Made by a program: the position numbers and the translations under genes. Shown in pieces: positions 58,901-64,000 of a stretch of DNA of 64,000 nt (position 1 is the first letter of the stretch; each line of letters begins with the position of its first letter). Source of the stretch: Hyaloscypha bicolor E. Taxonomy: Eukaryota; Ascomycota; Leotiomycetes; Helotiales; Hyaloscyphaceae. The notes under the pieces were generated by a model. The model searched no databases and was not told the origin of the DNA. It saw nothing but the letters and a program-made list of their open reading frames with translations. Where the stretch lies: positions 516,152 through 580,151 of the forward strand of contig NW_020194563.1 in the NCBI RefSeq assembly GCF_002865645.1. Reading direction: 5' to 3'.

Positions 58901-61475
58901 CTAAACTTTAATACTATTAATCTATAGGCTTTTAATAATATTATGGCTTATAAGAACTAGCTATTATACTTTACTAGCTTAAGAAATCTATATTTTAGTT
59001 ATTTTATTATTCTTAATTAATTATAAAAATATTATTAGTATAATAATTATAAGTTATAAAATTAAAAGTTCTCGAGATTATAAGGATTTCTTTTAAGTAT
59101 ATTCTAAAATAAAAAATAAATTAAAATAATCTTAGATTATATAAAGATATTATATATATTCGAGTTTTTCTTTTTTTCTAATAAGAAAATAAAGCTAAAA
59201 TAGTAATACTTATAATAAGGAAAATAGGTATAATAATTAGGTATATTTAAAGTAATATAATTATAAATTAGAAATAATTATAAAAGATAAAATATAGAAT
59301 TAGGCTTCTATTATAAAAAAGAATATAAATATATATACCTAAAGAAATATAATTAAGGAAATAATTAAGGTAAATTAAACTAAATAATAATAATAAGGAA
59401 ATAAGAAAATAATATAATAGAAATATAAATATAATAATAATATCTAAAGTATTAGAATATAGAAAAAAATAATAAAAATTTTATAATATAAATATATCCC
59501 GACTTCCTATTTATTTAGAGACGTCTCTATTAATTTAAAAAATAGTATAAAAGAAAGAAAATAATATAGGAAATATATAAAAGATAAGATATATAAGTAT
59601 ATTAAAAATATTAGAAAAAACATAAAATAAATATTAATAAAAAAAAAATCAGAATAATAGAATTAAAAAATAATTTAGAATAAGATATTACTTTTTCTAA
59701 AACTAATTCATATCTTTTCTAAAAGCTAATTATATTTATTTAGTACTTATTAGAATTAACTTTAAATAATATTAAACTATTTAGTTATTTAGGACTTTAA
59801 AATAATATTTATATTAATAAAAATAATACTAAAAACATTAGAATATATAGAAAAGAAAATTATAAAATAATATAAATGAGATTTATAATATTATTATTAA
59901 GTTTGAAATAGTTAATATAAAATATAAAAAGATTAAGTATTCCGAATTAGTATTAAGAATATAGGAATTATTTAGATAATATTTAATAATAAGAAATAAA
60001 TTAATAATAAGAATTAGTAAATTATATTAGCTTTTTAAAGAAGTAATTAGTTTCTAGTAATAAAATAGTATTTTAATTAGGAAATGAATTCTATATAAAA
60101 GAAGTTCTTTTTATATAAAAATAAAGATATATAATATACTAACTAAGCCTTAGTATTAGTTTTAAAAGTAATTATAGTTATATTAAAAAGAAAGTAGGTT
60201 TTCTAGTATAAGGTAAGCTTTAAATAAATAGATCTAGTTTATCTAATATTTAATAGATTTCTAGAATTATATATTATTAAATACTTTTAGAAATAATTAT
60301 TAGGTTTAATAAGGTTTCCCTTTTCTTTTATAAAGCTTCTAGTTCGGCTATTTCGTCTATATATAATTCCTAATTAGGAAGTTTATTTAAATATTATAAG
60401 GAAACTTGAGATAATAATTTAAGTTAAAGTCGAGATTTATAATTATTATAATTAAGCTTTAGACTAGTATAAGCCATAAGAATAACTAGTTAAAAAAACA
60501 AGTAAAGCTTCTAAAAAATTCCTATCTTAGTAAGATATATATAAAAGATTCTTTTCCTTTTTCTTTTTTTTCTCTAATTCTAAATATAATTACTATTTAT
60601 TACTATAGTTTAGAATTAAGAGTTTATAAGGTGATTTTTTAATTTCCTATTTATTTTTATACTAAAAAAAATCCTTTATATTTAATTCCCAAGATCTAGT
60701 AATAAAATCTTATATATTAAGAATATTATTTAGTAATAATAATTAAATAATAATAAGAAATAAATAATAGTAAAGTTTATCTAACTTCTAGAATAATAGT
60801 CTAATAATAATATTTTCTAAAAATTATAAATAATAATTAGAAAAAAAATTCAAAAAATATATAAAGAATTAAAAATAATAAGCTTTATTCCAGATTAAGA
60901 AAAGTTTTTATTACTAGATACTTTTTTCTAGTTTTTTATAAAAGAAATATATTTTACTTTCTCTAATTCTAATAACTCTAGAATATATATAATAATATTA
61001 ATAGCTTTCTCGATTTCCTAAATACTATTTTACTTATAATATTCTATAACTACTTTCTTTTCTAGTTTTATATCTATTTTAAAATACTTATTTATAAGTA
61101 TATACTTATTATTAACTTTGTTTTTAAGGAAATACTAGAATCTATTTCTTTTAATAAATTACTTAAATTAATTCCCGGTATATATTTTTTAAAATATAAT
61201 ACTATTAAGCTTTTCTAGTATATAGTATTCTTTTAGTTAATTCGTATACCTTACTTTATATAAGCCAAGCTAGTAATATAATAGCTTTATATTTCTTAAC
61301 TTATTTTAATTTATTAATTTAATATTATATATAAGAACTAGATTCTTCTCGGAAATAGGCTTTAAATAAATCTAATAAATAATATTAAATTACTTCTTTC
61401 TTTCTTAGTATTATTTATTGTTTTTTATTCTAGTTTCTTTAATATTTTTATTTCTTATTTATATTTACTTTATAT
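55930..61475 (-). repeat. Long repeat copy B, inverted relative to copy A
   Basis: Reverse complement of 16535-25262 without the Ginger-like insertion. The right side (60640-61475) is the tail of a gypsy polyprotein. The left part (about 56100-58900) is the unknown decayed frame with a Lys/Ser-rich tract near 58070-58140. It shows the uninterrupted Ginger target near 60724-60735. Confidence 0.75.
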
Positions 61476-64000
61476 ATATTTTTAGAAGCATTTTTCTATT
61501 ATAGACTTTATTTTATCTAAGTATTTTCTAGATTAGAAAATATATTTCTATAAGTAATATAGCTTCTTTATTATAAATTATATAAAAGAAAATAAATCTA
61601 ATTAGTTTATATATAGTAATTTAGTTAGTAAATAGAATATATAATAGTAAATCTACCTAAGGCTTCTTTTTACTTATTATAAATATAATAAGTACTTAAA
61701 TAATTAGTTAATACCTTTTTTTAATTATATTATTTCTTTTAGAATTATAGGCCAAAATAATAATTTTATTAATTCCTAGCTTATTAAGTTCCTAAATTAC
61801 TATTTCTTTAAATTCTAATCTACTATTTACCTTAAGCTATTTAAATAAATTATATTTATAAATAATTTCTTCCTAAATAAACTTAGTAACTTTCTTACTA
61901 TTTAGGTTCTTTAAAGATCTAGCCTTAATTTATTTTAAGAAATTATCTCTAGTAATAACTAACGAGTTATATTTTTTATAATCTAGTAATTTAATTATAT
62001 TAATCTCAAGGTAATAGAAAAGAAATATAGCTTTTATTAGATATAAAGCTTTTTCTTATTTTCTTTTATTTTTATACTAATAAATCTTATAAATATTAAT
62101 ATATTTCCGTATATAGTTATAGTAATTTTTCTAATAATAATAGCTAGCTACTAAATAAAAAGTACTTTTTCTTTTAATATATCTAATCTTATTATATAGC
62201 TTTTTAATAATAATTTCTCTTTACTCTTAATTATTAATAATAAATTAAGGCAAGTATACTTTAGATATTATTTTTTATAGTAATTAATTTCTTATATTAT
62301 AATTCAAAGCTTCTTTACTTAACTTTTAAAACTTGATTCTAGATATTTTTTCTAGTCTAGAAAATATTATAAGATATTATATAATATTCTAGTATTATTC
62401 GAAATAGCTATTATTTAAGAAATCTAGTAAAATAATCGGGTTATTAAGTAAAGTATAAGAATTAGTATTATTATTTACTATTTTATTAAAGGTTATATAT
62501 AAAAGGCTATAGGCTTTATTATATAACTTCCGGATTTTATTATTTTTTAATATTACTAATTTGCTTCTAGATATAATAAGGCTTTAATTATTAGTCTCTA
62601 GTAACCAGATATTACTATTCAAATATTTAATAAAGGGCTTAGAAATTAGATTTCTCAAAATAATATTATATAATTAAACCAGAACTGCTTTCTTTAACTA
62701 AACTTTCTGTCTAATAAGTATTATTTTAATAATATTAAGCTCTATTATTAACTATTTATTAATATTCTTACTATTTTCGGTATTACTTTCTTATTATAGG
62801 TATCTTAATAATTTATTAGTAATAATATACTTGGTTTCCTTAATATACTTAATTTTAAAATTAAATAATTAAATCTATACTAGCTAATAAATAACTAGAG
62901 CTCTAGGAAAATTTATAGCCGCTTTACTTAGCTATATAATAAGCGTATTAGTATCTAGTTCAAGAATAAAGTAAACTTCATATAGCCAGAATTATACTTT
63001 CTATAAATATTTTACTAGCTCTTAGTATTTTCTTTTAGTAATATTATATCTTTATTTAATATTATTTTAGATTTTAGATTTATATTATATAACTTTCTTT
63101 TTTCCTTTATTATTATATTAACTAAGAGTTCTATCTTATCTATTTAGGCTAGTATTTATTACTAATATAATTATTCCCTAATCTTTTAATAGATTATAGT
63201 ATAACTTATAAAGTATTAGAGTAGTAATAAGCTTTTTCTAAAGAATTTATATAGCTTGCTTTTATTTATTATCCTAGTTCTATATTATACTTTTCCTTAT
63301 TAAGTAATAAATAGGTTTAGTAATAATTATAAAGCCTTTAATTCAAATATAATAGTAAATAATAATTCTAATAAATGTCTTATTTTTAGTTATACTATTA
63401 TAATATTTCTATTTTAAGATCTTAGTAATTCCTAAGCTTAAAAGGCTTCTTTTAAGTATTCTATAAATAAAGCTAATAATAACTATATTATTATAATAGA
63501 ACTATGATTTTTTTCTAATACTAGCTCTAGCTTATTTAATTTTATCTAAGATTATATTTAGGTTTTAAAAATATTTAAATATAAAACGCCAAATTTCAGA
63601 TAAAATAAGCTACCTATTATAATCTATATAAGGTTTCTTAACTCTAATATTATTAATAAATAATATAGTAATTTTGGGAAATAAATTCTCTAGAATAATT
63701 ATAATAACTTATATAAACTATATAATAGAATTAGTAGCTTCCTAAAATAATATAATTATTCTTAATAGTTCTAAAGATATTATAAATATAGTTAAATCTC
63801 TATTATAAGTATCTAGTATAAGTTAATTATATCTAGAAAAGAAATTAATTAGAGAAATATAAGTATATCTAGTAAATTTCTTCGAAATCTTATTAGTAAA
63901 TAGAAATAAATTAATATCTTATAAGATTACTAAATTCATTTTTATAATAATATTAATTAGTTTATAAGTTCTAGTAATTTTCTTTATAACTAAGAATTAT
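61476..64000 (-). pseudogene. Ty3/gypsy polyprotein relic, cut by the window end
   Basis: The minus strand shows RNase H/integrase pieces. The clearest, at about 61910-61480, is KVNSRLEFKEIVI and GINKIIILAYNSKRNNIIKK (integrase catalytic region, original D/E/N-G residues altered), followed by ITIYKLIRFIFFYIIYNKEA (the TPFxxxxGxxPxLP-type region). It continues directly into copy B. The 5' part of the element and its LTR lie beyond 64000. Confidence 0.7.

Overview
The window looks like part of a filamentous ascomycete (Pezizomycotina) chromosome. Genes carry short introns of about 50-85 bp with GT..AG ends and CTAAY/CTGAY branch sites. Most of the sequence is extremely AT-rich repeat DNA in which coding frames are riddled with TAA/TAG, and duplicated copies differ almost only by C/T and G/A transitions. 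That is the signature of repeat-induced point mutation (RIP). There are no tRNA, rRNA or CRISPR signals.

Layout: (1) 1-2.4 kb, RIP-degraded AT-rich repeat. (2) 2.4-15 kb, an island of normal base composition. It holds a broken Tc-toxin A-subunit-like gene (about 2.6-6.5 kb, minus), a fragment of an Hsp70-like ATPase gene, an intact three-exon gene for a small secreted protein (7460-8025, minus), a Tc1/mariner transposase relic (9.26-9.72 kb), and an intact four-exon gene (9775-13329, minus) for a predicted 1111-residue protein with the architecture of alpha-helical pore-forming proteins. (3) 15-29 kb, RIP-degraded repeats. These include copy A of a long repeat (16.5-25.3 kb) split by a complete 3157-bp DNA transposon with 190-bp terminal inverted repeats, a 4-bp target duplication and a retrovirus-like integrase (Ginger-like), followed by a degraded DUF3435 tyrosine-recombinase-family gene (26.1-28.0 kb). 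(4) 29.2-33.2 kb, a segment bounded by inverted minisatellite arrays that carries a RIP-damaged sirtuin gene. The sirtuin is interrupted by a hAT transposon, which is itself interrupted by a solo LTR. (5) 34.2-35.5 kb, three different tandem-repeat arrays. (6) 35.5-50.5 kb, a minus-strand Ty3/gypsy element into which a complete plus-strand chromodomain Ty3/gypsy element (39548-46529) has inserted. (7) 50.5-64 kb, further RIP relics, including copy B of the long repeat in inverted orientation (55.9-61.5 kb), joined to a gypsy pol relic that runs off the window end.

The island genes do not form a metabolic pathway. The notable theme is a pair of predicted toxin-family genes side by side, one decayed (Tc A-like) and one intact (alpha-pore-forming-like), inside a transposon-rich compartment, next to a small secreted protein gene. 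The repeat compartment can be dated relatively: target-site duplications show three nested insertion histories, and copy B supplies an internal empty site for the Ginger-like element.
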